From positions 5,036,925 to 5,100,924 of the forward strand of contig NZ_CP014136.1 of the NCBI RefSeq assembly GCF_002291425.1: 64,000 bases of DNA, given 5' to 3'. Numbering within the stretch: the stretch's first letter is position 1; the number at the start of each line of letters is the position of its first letter. A program made the position numbers and the translations under genes. Below the pieces are notes generated by a model, which was not told where the DNA came from, made no database searches, and worked only from the letters and a program-made list of their open reading frames with translations. Source of the DNA: Gibbsiella quercinecans (GTDB lineage Bacteria; Pseudomonadota; Gammaproteobacteria; Enterobacterales; Enterobacteriaceae). Below are positions 53,355 through 63,134 of this stretch, one piece after another.

Positions 53355-54245
53355 ATGTTTTCTTTTTTGGCCCGGCATAAAGCTACGTTGCTGGGCCTGC
53401 TGGCAATTGTGTTATGGAGCAGCATCACCGGCCTGATCCGTCTCGTCAGTGAAGGCCTGGGGCCGATCGGCGGCGCGGCGATGATCTACAGCGTCAGTAC
53501 GCTGTTTTTATTGGCGGTGATGGGCTGGCCCAAACTGCGCCAATTCCCCAGGGTATATCTGATAGCGGGCAGCGTGCTGTTCGTGGCCTATGAAATCTGT
53601 CTGTCGTTGGCGCTCGGCTATGCCAACAGCCGCACCCAGGCAATAGAATTGAGCATGATCAACTACCTGTGGCCCTGTTTCACTGTGCTGATGGCGATAG
53701 TGTTTAATGGGCAACGCGCCACCTGGTGGGTGATCCCGGGTATGCTGCTGTCACTGGCGGGCATTGGCTGGATCATGAACGGTGGGAACGCAGGGTCGTT
53801 GGCGCAGTTGCTGCACAACGTGCGCAGCAACCCGCTTAGCTACGGCCTGGTGTTTAGCGGCGCGCTGCTTTGGGCCGCCTATTGCAACGTCACCCGGAAA
53901 AGCGCCCAGGGCCATAATGGCGTGGTGCTGTTTATGTTGCTGACGGCGGTGTCGCTGTGGGTGAAATATGCCATCAGCAACGAAACGGGCATGCAATTTT
54001 CCCCCGCCGTCACGGCGGCGCTGCTGTGCGTGGGCGTGGCGATGGGGGCGGGTTATGCCGCCTGGAACGTTGGCATCCTGCGTGGCAACATGGCGCTGCT
54101 CGCGGCCGCCTCTTATTTTACCCCGGTGCTTTCATCGGTGCTTGCCGCCATCGTGCTCAGCACTGTGCTCAGCATCAATTTCTGGCAGGGGGGCGCGATG
54201 GTAACCTTGGGATCGTTGGTGTGCTGGTGGGCTACTCGCAGGTAA
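53355..54245 (+). CDS. yddG: aromatic amino acid exporter YddG
   Basis: 296 aa DMT-superfamily transporter with ten membrane helices. IVLWSSITGLIRLVSEGLGPIGGAA, SLALGYANSRTQAIELSMINYLWP and AAWNVGILRGNMALLAAASYFTPVLSS match E. coli YddG, which exports Phe, Tyr, Trp, their analogues and paraquat. Start set at MFSFLA; an upstream ATG five codons earlier is possible. Confidence 0.92.
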   Translation: MFSFLARHKATLLGLLAIVLWSSITGLIRLVSEGLGPIGGAAMIYSVSTLFLLAVMGWPKLRQFPRVYLIAGSVLFVAYEICLSLALGYANSRTQAIELSMINYLWPCFTVLMAIVFNGQRATWWVIPGMLLSLAGIGWIMNGGNAGSLAQLLHNVRSNPLSYGLVFSGALLWAAYCNVTRKSAQGHNGVVLFMLLTAVSLWVKYAISNETGMQFSPAVTAALLCVGVAMGAGYAAWNVGILRGNMALLAAASYFTPVLSSVLAAIVLSTVLSINFWQGGAMVTLGSLVCWWATRR

Positions 54246-54313
54246 GCAGATTGAGCACCAGGGGCAATTCCCCGCTAAGCTGTAAGTAGCCCTTTTGTAT
54301 GGAGATGTTGCTC

Positions 54314-54586
54314 ATGAGAGACGATATTCAATTTACTCTACAGCCCAGCAGTGGCGCGCAGTCTTATGGCCGTGGCGATACTGTTCGCCTGACGACGGCG
54401 AATTTGCGGCATGAATACCAGATCGACGTCAGTATTTTATTCCGTGAAGGTAATGTATTTCATGGTTCGGTCATTGCCGCGGCGCCCCGGCTGGATATCC
54501 CCTTGAAGGCATGGGAAATTAATCCGGGCGAAGAGGTGGTGTTCCGTAAGGAGAACATTGCCAAAGCGTTGCCAGGCGCGCGTTAG
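54314..54586 (+). CDS. hypothetical protein, 90 aa
   Basis: Soluble, beta-rich: SYGRGDTVRLTTANLRHEYQIDVSI and WEINPGEEVVFRKENIAKAL. GGAG RBS supports the ATG at 54314 over one at 54299. No membrane segment and no family recognised. It lies 68 bases after yddG and may be cotranscribed. Confidence 0.65.
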   Translation: MRDDIQFTLQPSSGAQSYGRGDTVRLTTANLRHEYQIDVSILFREGNVFHGSVIAAAPRLDIPLKAWEINPGEEVVFRKENIAKALPGAR

Positions 54587-54699
54587 CTTTTATACCAGGC
54601 TATCGCTGCAGATGCTGTGCTTACCGCTAGCTCATCAGCAATGCTGATGGGTTTCACCCAGCGTTGGTTTCTTTAGTTCAGCCTGGCGCCTGCTCACAT

Positions 54700-54738
54700 C
54701 AAAACCGCACTGCCGGCCGGCAACTGCGGTTTTTTTAT
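54700..54738 (+). terminator. intrinsic terminator
   Basis: AAAACCGCA/TGCGGTTTT stem enclosing an inner GCCGGCCGGC hairpin, with seven T. It ends the yddG-hypothetical unit. Confidence 0.8.
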
Positions 54739-54819
54739 CCCTACCAGCCACCAGATCAATAACCCCAAGTTGCCAGTAAATATGGCATATATCTTGCTTT
54801 AAAAATTCTTATCATGATT

Positions 54820-54843
54820 AAAATCACAAAAATTATGATTTTT
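54820..54843. promoter_or_regulatory. palindrome in the tsx promoter region
   Basis: AAAATCA-N9-TGATTTT inverted repeat, about 210 bases upstream of tsx. It could be a repressor site (CytR or DeoR control tsx in E. coli), but it does not match their consensus clearly. Confidence 0.3.
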
Positions 54844-55050
54844 CATGAAACAAAAATTGACAAATGTGAAGGCAATCGATTACCTATTCGCGAAATGCGT
54901 AACTGGATCACAGACTGTTGCACTTTGTGGTTCTTATAATGCGCGCGTGATTCGGTGGCATCGTGAGCCGAACGCGATACCGGGTGTCGTTGGTAGGTTT
55001 GTCATCTTTCTAACGGGCAGGAAATGGCCCTTTAAGCATGTGGTAATAAA

Positions 55051-55932
55051 ATGAAAAAAATAGCTCTCGCAGCAGGTGTGCTGCTCGCGTCGTCGTACAG
55101 CGCATCATCAATGGCTGATAGCAAAGACAGTGAATATGTTTCGGATTGGTGGCACCAAAGTGTCAACGTAGTGGGGAGCTACCATACCCGCTTCGGGCCG
55201 CAGTTGAACAATGACGTTTACCTGGAATACGAAGCGTTTGCCAAACATGAATGGCTGGATTTTTACGGCTATGTCGACGTGCCGAAATTCTTCGGCGTTG
55301 GCAACACGCCGGATCGGGGCATCTGGGATAAGGGCTCACCGATGTTCATGGAAATCGAACCGCGCTTTTCCATTGATAAGCTGACCGGGGCCGATCTCAG
55401 CTTCGGGCCGTTCAAAGAATGGTACATCGCCAACAACTATATCTACGATATGGGGCGTGATAAGGCTTCCCGTCAGAGCACCTGGTATATGGGGTTGGGC
55501 ACCGATATCGATACCGGCCTGCCGATGAGCCTGTCACTGAACGTGTATGCCAAATATCAATGGCAGAACTACGGCGCGGCCAATGAAAACAGCTGGGACG
55601 GTTACCGCGTCAAAGTAAAATACTTTGTGCCGATTACCGAACTGTGGGGCGGCAACCTCAGCTACATCGGCTTTACCAACTTCGATTTTGGTTCCGATCT
55701 GGGCAAGGACAGCAACTGGGTGGACGGCACCGGCAAACAGGTCCGCACCAACGATTCCATCGCCTCCAGCCATATTCTGTCGTTGAACTATGCGCATTGG
55801 CATTATTCCGTGGTGGCGCGTTACTTCCATCACGGCGGCCAGTGGCAGGATGGGGCGGATATCGGTTTGCAACAAAGCCCGATCAAATCCACCGGCTGGG
55901 GTTACTACCTGGTGGCGGGCTACAACTTCTAA
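55051..55932 (+). CDS. tsx: nucleoside-specific outer-membrane channel Tsx
   Basis: 293 aa: signal peptide (1-22, ending SSMA), then a 12-stranded beta-barrel ending in an aromatic C-terminus (VAGYNF). [27 protein letters not shown] and [30 protein letters not shown] match Tsx. Takes up nucleosides and is a phage T6 and colicin K receptor in E. coli. The long 5' region suggests complex control. Confidence 0.93.
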   Translation: MKKIALAAGVLLASSYSASSMADSKDSEYVSDWWHQSVNVVGSYHTRFGPQLNNDVYLEYEAFAKHEWLDFYGYVDVPKFFGVGNTPDRGIWDKGSPMFMEIEPRFSIDKLTGADLSFGPFKEWYIANNYIYDMGRDKASRQSTWYMGLGTDIDTGLPMSLSLNVYAKYQWQNYGAANENSWDGYRVKVKYFVPITELWGGNLSYIGFTNFDFGSDLGKDSNWVDGTGKQVRTNDSIASSHILSLNYAHWHYSVVARYFHHGGQWQDGADIGLQQSPIKSTGWGYYLVAGYNF

Positions 55933-55953
55933 CGCGTCAGCCAAGCTGAAACG

Positions 55954-55994
55954 GTAAAAAATGCCCCTTTATTCGGCTGGATAAAGGGGCACTG
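55954..55994 (-). terminator. terminator of the His-rich lipoprotein gene
   Basis: The stem TGCCCCTTTAT/ATAAAGGGGCA with an 8-base loop; on the minus strand it is followed by TTTTTTA. Confidence 0.75.
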
Positions 55995-56021
55995 CCGTTA
56001 TGGTGCCACGGGGCTGCGTGC

Positions 56022-56171
56022 TTAGCGGTGATGGCCGTGGTGTGGCGCCGGGTGGCTATGCCCGTGGTCGAACCGATTGGGTGCATGGCCGCCGTGCTGG
56101 TGAAGGGGCGCACAGCCCGTTAAAAAGAGCATAACCGTCACTATTACTGATTTATAAATCATATTTTTCAT
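56022..56171 (-). CDS. small His-rich lipoprotein
   Basis: 49 aa. The signal peptide has a lipobox LTGC (Cys at residue 19), so the mature protein would be a diacylglyceryl-anchored 31-residue peptide. Eleven of its residues are His (APLHQHGGHAPNRFDHGHSH, PHHGHHR), arranged as HxH and HGH repeats fit for Ni, Zn or Cu binding. A good minus-strand terminator follows. Function unknown; metal buffering is an inference. Confidence 0.6.
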   Translation of the reverse strand: MKNMIYKSVIVTVMLFLTGCAPLHQHGGHAPNRFDHGHSHPAPHHGHHR

Positions 56172-56204
56172 AACGCTATTACCGTAGAATCGTGGTATCT
56201 GCAA

Positions 56205-56861
56205 CGGTAGGTATCATCCACTATTTCATTAATCGTTTCCCGTATTTCCCACTCTTTGTTGAGATATCGTTTATTTTAACGGCAGGTTATTCTGTGCGGC
56301 ATTTAAACACGCCTGCTCAATCAGCGTTCTATTATTAAGCGCGCCAGGTTATAAACGGCTTGGGTAAATAAACTACAGCGTTTTTTAAGGTATTAAAATA
56401 TAAGCGCTATAGTTTGTTTTACGTTGAGTGGCGAACCCCGTGCCTGATCCCGCCGCATTGGGGCGCGTGGAGGCGACGGCGGGCGCCAGGTAACGAATGC
56501 GAAAAAATATCCCGCCGATAACGGCGGGAACTCACAGAAATATTATCTTGGATGATAAGGAAGATAAGTTTGAGATGCGAAAAAAACGTGGTAACTCTTT
56601 TTAGTTACCGGTGCCAAAAGTACTGGATTGGCTTTTTCACTGCAAGAAATATCTGAATTTAAATTCCCCTTCCGGGTATTTACTTTGGCAGGCTGTAAAT
56701 ATTGTTAATGCTTTGCGCTCGTTGCTTTGGCCTTGTTACCACGCTGCGTATAATACGCTGCCATTATCCGGTGCCGTGGAACTTTTCTGTAAATACTCCC
56801 TATGTTGCCGGGGTGTTTGCCTGGTTATTTGGCCCATCCCTGGGCCGCGCCCGGCGGTAGG
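56205..56861. other. 657-base region before the hut cluster
   Basis: No supported gene. Contains a hairpin CCCGCCG/CGGCGGG near 56509-56529. Confidence 0.45.
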
Positions 56862-57668
56862 TTAGTGGTACTGCTGTTCACCCCAGGCCAGTAAGGTTTC
56901 AATCAACGGCTTGAGCAGGCCTTGCAACTGCGCGGCGCGCGGTGCGTCATAGGCGAAGGGGGGCTGTTCGTGCATATAGTTCACCTGCGCCAGTTCCAAC
57001 TGCACGGCATGCTGATTTTCGGCGGGTTGGCCATAGGCGCGGGTAATGTAGCCGCCTTTAAAACGCCCGTTCAGCACATGGGTGTATTGCTGTTGCTGCT
57101 GGCAGCAGGCCAGCAGGCGATCGCTCAGCGTGCCGGCACAGCTCGCGCCGCTGTTGGTGCCCAGGTTGAGATCCGGCAACGTGCCGTCAAACAGGCGGGG
57201 AATGACGGAGGCGATGGAATGCGCGTCAAAAAGCAGCGCATAGCCGTGTTTAGCCTTCAACCGTGCCAGCTCATCCTGTAGCTGCTGGTGGTAGGGCCGC
57301 CAGATGTGTTGCAGGTAGCCAGCGCGTTCTTCCGCCGACGGCGCTTGCCCGGCGGCGAAGCTTGGCCGCCCATCGAACAGCACGTCGGGATACAGGCCGG
57401 TGGTGGCAGTGGTGTAGAGCGGTTTGTCGTCGGCGGGGCGGTTGAGATCGATAACAAAGCGTGAATAGTTGCCAACCAGGATGCTGGCGCCCATGGCGGC
57501 GGCAAAATCATACAGCCGCGGAATATGCCAGTCGGTATCCGGCAGCGGGCGGGCGTCATCGGTCAGGGTGGCGTCTACCGCCGGGGTGAGCCGGGTGCCG
57601 GCGTGCGGTATGCTGATCAGCAACGGCAGGCTACCGGCCTGGAAATCAAAAGGATCATGGATGCTCAT
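56862..57668 (-). CDS. hutG: N-formylglutamate deformylase
   Basis: 268 aa. The family start [15 protein letters not shown] carries a metal His; [23 protein letters not shown] and [16 protein letters not shown] (second metal site) are conserved in HutG/FGase. Hydrolyses N-formyl-L-glutamate to glutamate and formate, the last step of the five-step route. Overlaps hutI by 14 bases on the same strand. Confidence 0.94.
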   Translation of the reverse strand: MSIHDPFDFQAGSLPLLISIPHAGTRLTPAVDATLTDDARPLPDTDWHIPRLYDFAAAMGASILVGNYSRFVIDLNRPADDKPLYTTATTGLYPDVLFDGRPSFAAGQAPSAEERAGYLQHIWRPYHQQLQDELARLKAKHGYALLFDAHSIASVIPRLFDGTLPDLNLGTNSGASCAGTLSDRLLACCQQQQQYTHVLNGRFKGGYITRAYGQPAENQHAVQLELAQVNYMHEQPPFAYDAPRAAQLQGLLKPLIETLLAWGEQQYH

Positions 57669-58884
57669 TGCGTACTTCTCCTCGGAAAATCACCGTACAG
57701 GGCAGTTGCCCGCCCAGCCAATAGGCCAGTTCAGCCGGCGTTGATAATGGCCAATGAATAAAATCCGCCACCTTGCCGGTTTCCAGCGAGCCGTGGCTTT
57801 GCTGCAGCCCCAACGCTTTGGCTGCGTGCAGCGTAACCCCCGCCAGCGCTTCTTCCGGCGTCAGGTGGAATAGCGTGCAGGCCATATTGATCATCAAGCG
57901 CAGCGACAACGCTGGCGAAGTGCCGGGGTTGGCATCGCTGGCGATCGCCATCGTCACCCCGTGCTGGCGGAACAGTTCGACCGGCGGGCGTTGCGTTTCA
58001 CGCAGCAGGTAATAGGCGCCCGGCAGCAACACGGCCACGGTACCGGCAGCGGCCATGGCGGCGGCGTCCTGGGCCGTGGCATATTCCAAGTGATCGGCGG
58101 AAAGCGCATGGTGTTTGGCAGCCAGCGCGCTGCCACCGAGCGATGAAAGCTGTTCGGCGTGCAGTTTTACCGGCAAACCGGCCCGCTCGGCGGCGGCAAA
58201 GACGGCTTCCACCTGCGCCGGGGAAAACGCCAAATGTTCACAGAAAGCATCCACGGCGTCGGCCAGGCCCGCCTCGGCCGCCTGCGGGATAATGGTGTTG
58301 CAGACCAGGCTAATATAATCGTCGGGCCGGCCGGCATATTCCGGCGGCAGGGCGTGTGCGGCCAGGCAGGTGGTTTTGACTTCAACCGGCAGAAGTTCGC
58401 CCAGTTTGCGCGCCACGCGCAGCATTTTCAGCTCACTTTCTGGCGTCAGGCCATAGCCGGACTTAATCTCCACGCAGGTAACGCCTTCGGCCAGCAACGG
58501 CCGCAGGCGAAACAGCGCCTGCTCCAGCAGTGTTTCTTCGCTCGTGGCGCGGGTGGCCTGCACCGTGGCGGCAATGCCGCCGCCCTGTGCGGCAATCTCG
58601 GCATAGCTCACGCCGTTGAGCCGTTGCTCATACTCGCTGCTACGGTTACCGCCAAACACCAGATGGGTATGGCAGTCAATAAAGCCCGGCGTAATGATGC
58701 CGCCGTTGAAGGCCACCGTATTATCCGCCGTGAACGCCGGCAATGCCGCATGCTCCCCCAACCAGACGATCTTTCCGCTGCGCACCGCTATCGCGCCATT
58801 TTTGATGGTGTGATAACGGCCGTCTCGCAGGGTAACAATATCCGCCCCGTACCACAGGCTGTCGCAGTGAGTCTCAGCGGTCAT
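57655..58884 (-). CDS. hutI: imidazolonepropionase
   Basis: 409 aa amidohydrolase. The binuclear-type motif [24 protein letters not shown] (about 78-100) supplies the HxH metal ligands; [10 protein letters not shown] and SADHLEY hold further His ligands, and SDANPGTSP the Asp. Opens imidazolone-5-propionate to formimino-glutamate. Start at MTAETHCDS, preceded by AGGA at good spacing. A HutC operator lies upstream. Confidence 0.95.
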   Translation of the reverse strand: MTAETHCDSLWYGADIVTLRDGRYHTIKNGAIAVRSGKIVWLGEHAALPAFTADNTVAFNGGIITPGFIDCHTHLVFGGNRSSEYEQRLNGVSYAEIAAQGGGIAATVQATRATSEETLLEQALFRLRPLLAEGVTCVEIKSGYGLTPESELKMLRVARKLGELLPVEVKTTCLAAHALPPEYAGRPDDYISLVCNTIIPQAAEAGLADAVDAFCEHLAFSPAQVEAVFAAAERAGLPVKLHAEQLSSLGGSALAAKHHALSADHLEYATAQDAAAMAAAGTVAVLLPGAYYLLRETQRPPVELFRQHGVTMAIASDANPGTSPALSLRLMINMACTLFHLTPEEALAGVTLHAAKALGLQQSHGSLETGKVADFIHWPLSTPAELAYWLGGQLPCTVIFRGEVRNEHP

Positions 58885-58906
58885 GTGCTTTCCTACTCCC
58901 ATATTG

Positions 58907-58918
58907 TTGTATATACAA
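58907..58918 (-). promoter_or_regulatory. HutC operator ahead of hutIG
   Basis: TTGTATATACAA, a perfect 12-base palindrome of the HutC type, 23 bases upstream of hutI. Confidence 0.75.
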
Positions 58919-59026
58919 TTAAACACAAGCTAGCGCATTGCCGGCAAGGCGGCAACCATAACGCGTGAAATTTATGCAATAACCAGGGTAGGGGAAGCAG
59001 GGGGGAACGTTCACCCCCCGTAGGGA

Positions 59027-59782
59027 TTACCGTTCGTTGGTGAAACGGCCAAACAGCTGGTAACGGCTGCCTGGGTACAGCAGCCTGGCCGATGTGACCA
59101 CCGTTTTCCCCGACCAGGTGCGGCGGTGGATCAGCAGGCAAGGCTCATGCTCCGCCAACTGCAGCAGTTCGCGCTCATGCCGGGTGGGCACCACGGCTTC
59201 GACGATATGCTCGCCGGCGGTGAGCGGCGCAGCCTGCATCAGATAGGTATAGGGCGTAACGCGGTCAAAATCCTGGATCATGTAATCCGGCGCAGCCACC
59301 GGATTGACGCAGCGGTTTTCCACCTGCACCGGCATGTCGTTTTCGTAATGCACTATCTGGGAATAAAACACCTGCTGCCCAGGCTGAATGTCCAGCGCTG
59401 CGGCTTCTTCTTCACTGGCGGGGCGGGCGATAAATTCGACGATGTGGCTGCGGTGGCGGTGACCACGGGCGGCGATTTCATCGGCAATGTTATGCACTTC
59501 CAGCAGCGCCGTGTGCGCCTTGGCTTCGGCGACAAAGGTGCCGACGCCCTGCATACGGATCAGGAACCCTTCGCTGGTCAGTTCCCGCAGCGCCCGGTTG
59601 ATGGTCATGCGGCTAACGCCAAGCTCCGCCACCAGTTCGCTTTCCGAGGGAACGCGTTGATGCGGTTGCCAATGGCCCGAACGAATTTGGTTCACGATGG
59701 CCTGCTTCACCCGTTGATAAATCGGGGCAGGGGTATCGCTCATTGCAGCAGCCAGTTGTAGCAGGGTTTGTTGATCCACCAC
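59027..59782 (-). CDS. hutC: histidine-utilisation repressor HutC
   Basis: 251 aa from the GTG that follows GAGGTTAACGCCC; an ATG at 59797 or 59743 could also serve. The N-terminal GntR winged helix (IYQRVKQAIVNQIRSG, VPSESELVAELGVSRMTINRAL) is joined to a UTRA effector domain (GRHRHRSHIVEFIARPAS to the end). Urocanate is the known inducer of HutC. It lies between hutIG and the divergent hutF. Confidence 0.94.
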   Translation of the reverse strand: MVDQQTLLQLAAAMSDTPAPIYQRVKQAIVNQIRSGHWQPHQRVPSESELVAELGVSRMTINRALRELTSEGFLIRMQGVGTFVAEAKAHTALLEVHNIADEIAARGHRHRSHIVEFIARPASEEEAAALDIQPGQQVFYSQIVHYENDMPVQVENRCVNPVAAPDYMIQDFDRVTPYTYLMQAAPLTAGEHIVEAVVPTRHERELLQLAEHEPCLLIHRRTWSGKTVVTSARLLYPGSRYQLFGRFTNER

Positions 59783-59848
59783 GGGCGTTAACCTCATCAA
59801 ATAAAAAAAGCATAACACCAGTTTACTGTTGATGCTGGTGTATGTATA

Positions 59849-59860
59849 TGTATATACAAC
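59849..59860. promoter_or_regulatory. HutC operator between hutC and hutF
   Basis: TGTATATACAAC, 11 of 12 positions of the palindrome seen ahead of hutI, in the divergent hutC/hutF region. Confidence 0.65.
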
Positions 59861-59924
59861 CAAGGGCGGTTTTGTCAGCACTTATTTTGGGCCGGCCGCC
59901 ACTTTTTAACGTTGGGGAACCGCT

Positions 59925-61295
59925 ATGCCTGCATATTTTGCTCCGCGCGCTTTGCTTGCCGATGGCTGGGCGCATGATGTCCGCTTGAACGTCGACAATG
60001 TCGGCTACCTGAGCCACGTGGAAGTGGGCGCCGCTCCGGAAGGTTGCACCCGCCTGGCGGGCGATGTGGTGCCGGGAATGGCCAATCTGCACTCCCACGC
60101 GTTCCAGCGTGCGATGGCCGGGCTGGCGGAAGTGGCGGGCAACCCGCAGGACAGCTTCTGGACCTGGCGTGATTTGATGTACCGCCTGGTGCAGCGCCTG
60201 GAACCGGAGCAAATAGCGGCCATCGCCGGCCAACTGTATATCGAAATGCTAAAGGGCGGCTATACCCAGGTGGCCGAGTTCCATTACCTGCACCATAGCC
60301 CGGGCGGCAAGCCTTACGCCGATGCTGGGGAAATGACTGGCCAACTAAGCCAGGCGGCGGCGCAGGCGGGGATCGGCCTGACGATGTTGCCGGTATTATA
60401 CAGCTACGCCGGTTTCGGCGCCCAGCCGGCCCAGCCGGGGCAACTGCGATTTATTCAGGATACCGACAGTTACCTGGCCCAGCAACGCACCATCGCCCGC
60501 CAGTTGGCCGGGCAACCCCTGCAGAATCAGGGGCTGTGTTTCCACTCGCTGCGCGCGGTGACGCTGCAGCAAATGGAGCAGGTGCTGGCCGCGTGCGATA
60601 GCGCCTTGCCGGTGCATATCCACGTTGCCGAACAGCAAAAAGAGGTGAATGACTGCCTGGCCTGGTGCGGCCAGCGCCCGGTGGCCTGGCTGTATGACCA
60701 TCTGCCGGTGGATGAACGCTGGTGCCTGGTGCACGCCACGCATCTCGATCGCGATGAACTGGTGCGCCTGGCGCAAAGCCGGGCCGTCGCCGGGCTGTGC
60801 CCTACCACTGAAGCCAACCTGGGGGATGGTATTTTTCCCGGCGATAGCTATCTGCACCACGGCGGCCACTGGGGCATCGGTTCCGACAGCCACGTCTCAC
60901 TCAACGTGGTCGAGGAACTGCGCTGGTTTGAATACGGCCAGCGCCTGCGCGATCAGCGCCGCAACCGCCTGGTCACCGCCCGGCAGCCGGTGGTGGGCAA
61001 CGTACTTTACCAGCAGGCGCTGCAAGGGGGCGCGCAGGCCTGCGGCGTGGCGATCGGTCAGTTGGCGGTCGGCTACCGGGCCGACTGGCTGGTGCTCGAC
61101 GGCAATGATCCTTACCTGGCCGCCGCCGCGGATGAGGCAATCCTCAACCGTTGGCTGTTTGCCGGTGGCCGCGAGCAGATCCGCGACGTATTTGTCGCGG
61201 GCAAGCAAGTGATTAGCCAGGGGCGCCATGCGCTGGAACAACAAAGCGCCGCGGCCTTGCAGCAGGTGTTGAAAACGCTGCGTCAGGAGGTGTGA
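59925..61295 (+). CDS. hutF: formimidoylglutamate deiminase
   Basis: 456 aa, amidohydrolase superfamily. The metal site HSHAFQRAMAG, the region AEFHYLHH, VHIHVAEQQKEV and the C-terminal GIGSDSHVSLNVVEELRWFE match HutF. Deaminates formimino-glutamate to N-formyl-glutamate, the substrate of HutG. Replaces the one-step HutG of the Klebsiella pathway. Start after GGGGAACCGCT. Translationally coupled to hutD. Confidence 0.94.
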   Translation: MPAYFAPRALLADGWAHDVRLNVDNVGYLSHVEVGAAPEGCTRLAGDVVPGMANLHSHAFQRAMAGLAEVAGNPQDSFWTWRDLMYRLVQRLEPEQIAAIAGQLYIEMLKGGYTQVAEFHYLHHSPGGKPYADAGEMTGQLSQAAAQAGIGLTMLPVLYSYAGFGAQPAQPGQLRFIQDTDSYLAQQRTIARQLAGQPLQNQGLCFHSLRAVTLQQMEQVLAACDSALPVHIHVAEQQKEVNDCLAWCGQRPVAWLYDHLPVDERWCLVHATHLDRDELVRLAQSRAVAGLCPTTEANLGDGIFPGDSYLHHGGHWGIGSDSHVSLNVVEELRWFEYGQRLRDQRRNRLVTARQPVVGNVLYQQALQGGAQACGVAIGQLAVGYRADWLVLDGNDPYLAAAADEAILNRWLFAGGREQIRDVFVAGKQVISQGRHALEQQSAAALQQVLKTLRQEV

Positions 61296-61864
61296 TGAGC
61301 CTGCACCGTTTTTCCTTTGCCACGCTGCCGGTCAGCCGCTGGCGCAACGGCGGCGGTGAAACCCGCGAGATCGTCAGCCAACCGGCGGGGGCGGATTTCA
61401 ACTGGCGCGCCAGCATTGCCACGATCGCGCAAAGCGGCCCCTTTTCGCTGTTCCCCGGTATTGATCGCTCAATCACGCTACTGGCGGGCGACGGCGTGCG
61501 CCTGTTCAGCGAAGGGCTGATCGATCACCCACTGGCCCACGTCGGCGAGCCGTTTGCCTTCCTCGGCGACGTAGCGCTGCATGCCACCTTGCTTGGCGGC
61601 GCCAGCCAGGATTTCAATATCATGGTGCGGCGCGGCCGATGGGCGGTTAACGTCCAACGCCTGGCCGGGCCGATTCAACTTCCGGCCGGCCATGACGGGG
61701 TGCTGTACGTGCTCTGTGGCCGCTGGCAGTGGGTGCAGCAGCAAACGGCGGTACTGGCCGCCGGCGAAGGCGGCTGGTGGCGGCAGGCGGCGGCGCCGGC
61801 CCGGTTTGTGCCGCAGGGGAGCGAACCGGCGCTTGCCCTGTGGGCCGATATTCACCCGTGCTAA
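61295..61864 (+). CDS. hutD: HutD family protein
   Basis: 189 aa, cupin-like fold. Typical HutD start FSFATLPVSRWRNGGGETREI followed by GPFSLFPGIDRSITLLAG. Its ATG overlaps the hutF stop (ATGA), and an AGGAGG RBS lies inside hutF. HutD is found with hut genes in many bacteria and is needed for normal growth on histidine in Pseudomonas; its biochemical role is unclear. Confidence 0.92.
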   Translation: MSLHRFSFATLPVSRWRNGGGETREIVSQPAGADFNWRASIATIAQSGPFSLFPGIDRSITLLAGDGVRLFSEGLIDHPLAHVGEPFAFLGDVALHATLLGGASQDFNIMVRRGRWAVNVQRLAGPIQLPAGHDGVLYVLCGRWQWVQQQTAVLAAGEGGWWRQAAAPARFVPQGSEPALALWADIHPC

Positions 61865-62056
61865 AGGTATTTGCTTCCCTGGCCTGCGCCGGCGCCAGGT
61901 TGTTCTTCCGTATTCCGGTCAGTGTGCTTCATCGTGGTGCGTACTTTGCACCATCGCGATCCGTTCCGGCCACCGATGAGCCATGGCCGGCAAGTAATTC
62001 CAGCATTTGAGGCCGTTTGCGTTTTTGGCGCACATCTTGCTTGCTGTATAGATGCA

Positions 62057-62070
62057 CTTGTATAGACAAG
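62057..62070 (+). promoter_or_regulatory. HutC-type operator ahead of the transporter
   Basis: CTTGTATAGACAAG: an almost perfect palindrome with the same core as the other two operators, 66 bases before the binding-protein gene. It suggests that the transporter belongs to the HutC regulon. Confidence 0.7.
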
Positions 62071-62136
62071 AATATACAGATGCATTTTCCCGCCCGTCCG
62101 GGTGGGTTTATCGGCACAGCACAACAGGAGCGCAGT

Positions 62137-63117
62137 ATGAGCAAGACTTTTTCCGTAAGAACGGCAGTCAGGAAATTTTCAGCGCTGGGAGCGGCTATTG
62201 GGTTTTCCGGGTTGTTGGTGACTGCGGCGCAGGCTGCCAATACGCCAGTGGCCATCGGCATCTCCGGCTGGACTGGGTTTGCCCCGTTGACGTTGGCGGA
62301 TAAGGCCGGGATCTTCAAGAAAAACGGCGTGGATGTGGATCTGAAAATGATCCCGCAAAAAGATCGCCACCTGGCGATTGCATCCGGCGCCGTGCAGTGT
62401 GCGGCGACCACGGTGGAAACCTACGTCGCCTGGAACGCCAACGGCGTGCCGCTGACCCAAATCGTGCAGTTGGATAAATCCTATGGCGCCGATGGCCTGG
62501 CGGTGCGTAACGGCATCAACAGCGTGGCGGAGCTGAAAGGCAAAACTATCGGCGTGGATGCCCCGGGCACCTCGTCTTATTTTGCACTGGCCTGGATCCT
62601 GGATAAAAACAACATGACGCTCAAAGACGTCAAGCTGGCCACGTTGTCGCCACAGGCGGCGGCCCAGGCGTTCAACGCCGGGCAGAACGACGCGGCGATG
62701 ACCTATGAACCGTACCTGTCGACGGTGCGCCAGAACCCGGCGCAGGGCAAGATCCTGGTCACCACACTCGATTACCCGATGGTGATGGATACCCTCGGTT
62801 GTACGCCGGACTTCCTGAAAAAGAACCCGCAGGCGGCGAAAGCGATCGTCAAAAGCTACTTCGACGCGCTGGATATGATCAAGGCCGAGCCGGATAAATC
62901 GTATGAAATCATGGGCGCTGCGGTGAAATCGAGCGGCAAGCAGTTCGCCGAATCCGCCAGCTATCTGCGTTGGCAGGATCGCGAGCAGAACCGCAAGTTC
63001 TTTGCCGGCGAGTTGGCTGATTTCAGTAAAGAAGCGGCGGCGCTGCTGTTGGAAATGCGGGTGATCCGCAAGGTGCCGGATATCAACACGCTGTATGACG
63101 CCAGCTACGTGCAATGA
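62137..63117 (+). CDS. NitT/TauT-type ABC transporter, substrate-binding protein
   Basis: 326 aa. A signal peptide (cleaved after AAQA, about residue 33) leads into an NMT1/SsuA-like periplasmic fold: GISGWTGFAPLTLADKAGIFKKNG and GVDAPGTSSYFALAWILDKN. Such proteins bind sulfonates, nitrate, taurine, pyrimidine precursors or urocanate-like compounds. Start at MSKTFS with AGGAG RBS. Because of the HutC-type operator and the neighbours, uptake of histidine or a breakdown product is likely. Confidence 0.86.
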   Translation: MSKTFSVRTAVRKFSALGAAIGFSGLLVTAAQAANTPVAIGISGWTGFAPLTLADKAGIFKKNGVDVDLKMIPQKDRHLAIASGAVQCAATTVETYVAWNANGVPLTQIVQLDKSYGADGLAVRNGINSVAELKGKTIGVDAPGTSSYFALAWILDKNNMTLKDVKLATLSPQAAAQAFNAGQNDAAMTYEPYLSTVRQNPAQGKILVTTLDYPMVMDTLGCTPDFLKKNPQAAKAIVKSYFDALDMIKAEPDKSYEIMGAAVKSSGKQFAESASYLRWQDREQNRKFFAGELADFSKEAAALLLEMRVIRKVPDINTLYDASYVQ

Positions 63118-63134
63118 TTATGGGGAAGACTGAT

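Noticed and set aside
54845..55054. 69-codon frame in the tsx leader
   Set aside because: No good RBS and it overlaps the tsx start; more likely part of the untranslated leader.
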